A stretch of 64,000 nt of DNA from Paroceanicella profunda. Lineage in GTDB: Bacteria > Pseudomonadota > Alphaproteobacteria > Rhodobacterales > Rhodobacteraceae. The stretch is from the NCBI RefSeq assembly GCF_005887635.2, contig NZ_CP040818.1:310001-374000 (forward strand), read 5' to 3'. This document shows positions 62,337 to 64,000 of the stretch, in pieces. The notes below the pieces were generated by a model, which saw nothing but the letters and a program-made list of their open reading frames with translations, did not search any database and was not told the origin of the DNA. The translations under genes and the position numbers were made by a program. The first letter of the stretch is position 1; each line of letters begins with the position of its first letter.

Positions 62337-63353
62337 TCAGAAGTGGTCTTCGTACTTCTTGGCCAGCTCGTCAATATCGTCGGGCGGCCAGTCCACAACA
62401 TCCATGCCGAGGTGAAGGCCCATGGTGGTGAGCACTTCCTTGATCTCGTTCAGCGACTTGCGGCCGAAGTTCGGGGTACGGAGCATCTCCGCCTCGGTCT
62501 TCTGGATCAGGTCGCCGATATAGACGATGTTGTCGTTCTTCAGGCAGTTGGCCGAGCGCACGGAGAGCTCCAGCTCGTCGACCTTCTTGAGCAGGAGCGG
62601 GTTGAACTCCAGCTCCTCGGCGGCGTCGGAGCGGGTGTGCGTCTCCGGTTCCTCGAAGTTCACGAACACGGTCAGCTGGTCCTGAAGGATGCGGGCCGCG
62701 TAGGCGATCGCATCATCCGGGGTCAGCGACCCGTCGGTCTCCACCGTGAGGGTGAGCTTGTCGTAGTCCAGCACCTGGCCCTCGCGGGTGGGCTCGACCT
62801 TGTAGCTCACCTTCTTCACCGGCGAGAACAGCGCATCCACCGAGATCAGCCCGATCGGGGCATCCTCGGGGCGGTTCTTGTCGGCGGCGACATAGCCCTT
62901 GCCGGAGGCGATGGTCAGCTCCATGTGGAGCGTCGCACCGTCATCGAGATGGGCGATGACGTGGTCCGGGTTCAGCACCTCGATCCCGTTGGTCACCGAG
63001 ATGTCCCCCGCGGTCACGACACCCGGGCCGGTGGCCGAGAGCACGACACGCTTCGGGCCGTCCACTTCCATCTTGAGCGAAACGCCCTTGAGGTTGAGGA
63101 CGACATCGGTAACATCCTCACGGACGCCAGCGATCGAGGAGAACTCGTGCAGCACGCCGTCGATCTGGATAGAGGTGATCGCGGCACCCTGCAGGGAGCT
63201 CAGCAGCACCCGGCGCAGAGCGTTGCCGAGCGTGAGACCGAAGCCCCGCTCCAGCGGTTCCGCAACGGCAACAGCCTGCCGGCGCGGATCGTGGCCGGGG
63301 CGGATGTCAAGCTGCTGCGGACGAATCAGTTCCTGCCAGTTCCTGTGGATCAT
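62337..63353 (-). CDS. rpoA: RNA polymerase alpha subunit
   Basis: 338 residues, full length. Amino-terminal assembly domain ([16 protein letters not shown] start, [21 protein letters not shown] near 40-60) and C-terminal DNA/activator-binding domain ([19 protein letters not shown], then [17 protein letters not shown]). GGAGG 8 nt before the ATG at 63353 decides this start over an ATG five codons upstream that would contain the ribosome-binding site. Confidence 0.98.
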   Translation of the reverse strand: MIHRNWQELIRPQQLDIRPGHDPRRQAVAVAEPLERGFGLTLGNALRRVLLSSLQGAAITSIQIDGVLHEFSSIAGVREDVTDVVLNLKGVSLKMEVDGPKRVVLSATGPGVVTAGDISVTNGIEVLNPDHVIAHLDDGATLHMELTIASGKGYVAADKNRPEDAPIGLISVDALFSPVKKVSYKVEPTREGQVLDYDKLTLTVETDGSLTPDDAIAYAARILQDQLTVFVNFEEPETHTRSDAAEELEFNPLLLKKVDELELSVRSANCLKNDNIVYIGDLIQKTEAEMLRTPNFGRKSLNEIKEVLTTMGLHLGMDVVDWPPDDIDELAKKYEDHF

Positions 63354-63423
63354 GTCTTGGTCCTCCATCCTTGCCCTGGGTCGGATCCGCGATCCGGGCG
63401 CTCGAGGAAAATTACAAAAGGCA

Positions 63424-63453
63424 CGCAGGCCGGGATTCGCATCCCGGCCTGCG
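63424..63453 (-). terminator. Strong hairpin between rpsK and rpoA
   Basis: Perfect 13-bp stem (CGCAGGCCGGGAT and complement) with a TCGC tetraloop, 16 bp after the rpsK stop, followed on the minus strand by CCTTTTG. Looks like a partial terminator or RNA-processing site within the operon. Confidence 0.7.
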
Positions 63454-63468
63454 CGCTGAATGGGGGCG

Positions 63469-63861
63469 TCAGACCCGGCGGCGCTTCGGAGGACGGCAGC
63501 CGTTATGGGCGATCGGGGTCACGTCACGGATCGCGGTGACGGTGAAACCGGCGGCCTGGAAGGCGCGAAGGGCGGACTCACGGCCGGAACCGGGACCCTG
63601 CACCTCGACCTCGAGGGTGCGCATGCCATGCTCCTGAGCCTTCTTCGCGGCGTCCTCGGCGGCAACCTGCGCGGCGTAGGGAGTGGACTTGCGGGAGCCC
63701 TTGAAGCCCATCGTGCCGGAGGAGGACCATGCAATCGCATTGCCCTGCGCGTCGGCGATCAGGATCTTGGTGTTGTTGAAGCTGGAATTCACATGGGCCA
63801 CGCCCGATGCGATGTTCTTGCGTTCCTTGCGCTTGGGCGCTGCGCGTTTTTCGCGTGCCAT
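63469..63861 (-). CDS. rpsK: Ribosomal protein S11
   Basis: 130 residues. Contains [22 protein letters not shown] and the C-terminal [10 protein letters not shown], both typical of uS11. Starts 12 bp after the rpsM stop with GGAGG in between. Component of the 30S platform. Confidence 0.98.
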   Translation of the reverse strand: MAREKRAAPKRKERKNIASGVAHVNSSFNNTKILIADAQGNAIAWSSSGTMGFKGSRKSTPYAAQVAAEDAAKKAQEHGMRTLEVEVQGPGSGRESALRAFQAAGFTVTAIRDVTPIAHNGCRPPKRRRV

Positions 63862-63873
63862 CTACCGGCCTCC

Positions 63874-64000
<127 letters not shown>

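Overview
The window comes from a very GC-rich alphaproteobacterium, most likely a Rhodobacterales (Paracoccaceae-type) genome. This rests on the gene content and order: rpsM-rpsK-rpoA-rplQ, a four-gene Bzt/Aap-type general amino-acid ABC transporter, crcB-rluC-HAD-ATP12, rpmH-rnpA-yidD-ttcA-yidC-MOSC-engB-argB, and a complete heterotetrameric sarcosine oxidase operon. The taxonomic call is inference; no rRNA gene is present. Almost everything is ordinary chromosomal backbone except an IS21/TniQ-bearing island at about 32.6-37.9 kb and an unusual number of GC-rich tandem repeats.

Layout. 0-1.2 kb: a TAXI-type TRAP solute-binding protein and the start of a second exported protein (minus). 1.3-4.3 kb: hutG-hutF-iclR, the deiminating branch of histidine catabolism. 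4.4-12.1 kb: the minus-strand operon soxB-soxD-soxA-soxG-(basic repeat ORF)-purU, which oxidatively demethylates sarcosine, loads the C1 unit on tetrahydrofolate and releases formate; a GlxA/AraC-type regulator is divergent from it. 13.6-32.2 kb: assorted housekeeping and membrane genes, namely a DUF808 protein, a GSCFA protein, a DedA-PAP2-LssY fusion with an apparent C-terminal frameshift, an Old Yellow Enzyme homologue, tRNA-Pro, a zinc-ribbon/SPFH pair, arfB, a ParA-like ATPase, a VOC protein, a class III cyclase, a DUF1326-DUF2182 pair, and DUF2946 and PepSY membrane proteins. 32.6-37.9 kb: an AT-richer island with a DUF1413 gene, a truncated DUF3800-like gene, a complete IS21 element, and a TniQ gene broken by an in-frame amber codon, ending beside tRNA-Arg.

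38-49.5 kb: a sensor kinase, rpmH-rnpA-yidD-ttcA-yidC-MOSC-engB, msrQ, argB, a small two-gene WYL regulator operon with a 24-bp perfect palindrome, and sixA. 49.9-54.4 kb: the general amino-acid ABC transporter (bztABCD type). 54.9-59.4 kb: fluoride channel, RluC, HAD phosphatase, ATP12, thioesterase and an FAD oxidoreductase. 59.9-64 kb: rarA and the distal end of the ribosomal alpha operon.

The most unusual signal is the density of GC-rich tandem repeats. Three are in frame inside or between sox genes: about 200 residues inserted near the N-terminus of SoxG, seven 13-residue units appended to SoxD, and a basic 8-residue-repeat ORF whose start overlaps the soxG stop and whose stop overlaps the purU start. 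Others are intergenic: heptanucleotide arrays (22 and 8 perfect copies), about 89-bp arrays at two loci, and a 29-bp array. Four of them sit in gaps between convergent genes. I found no CRISPR array and no complete known defence system.
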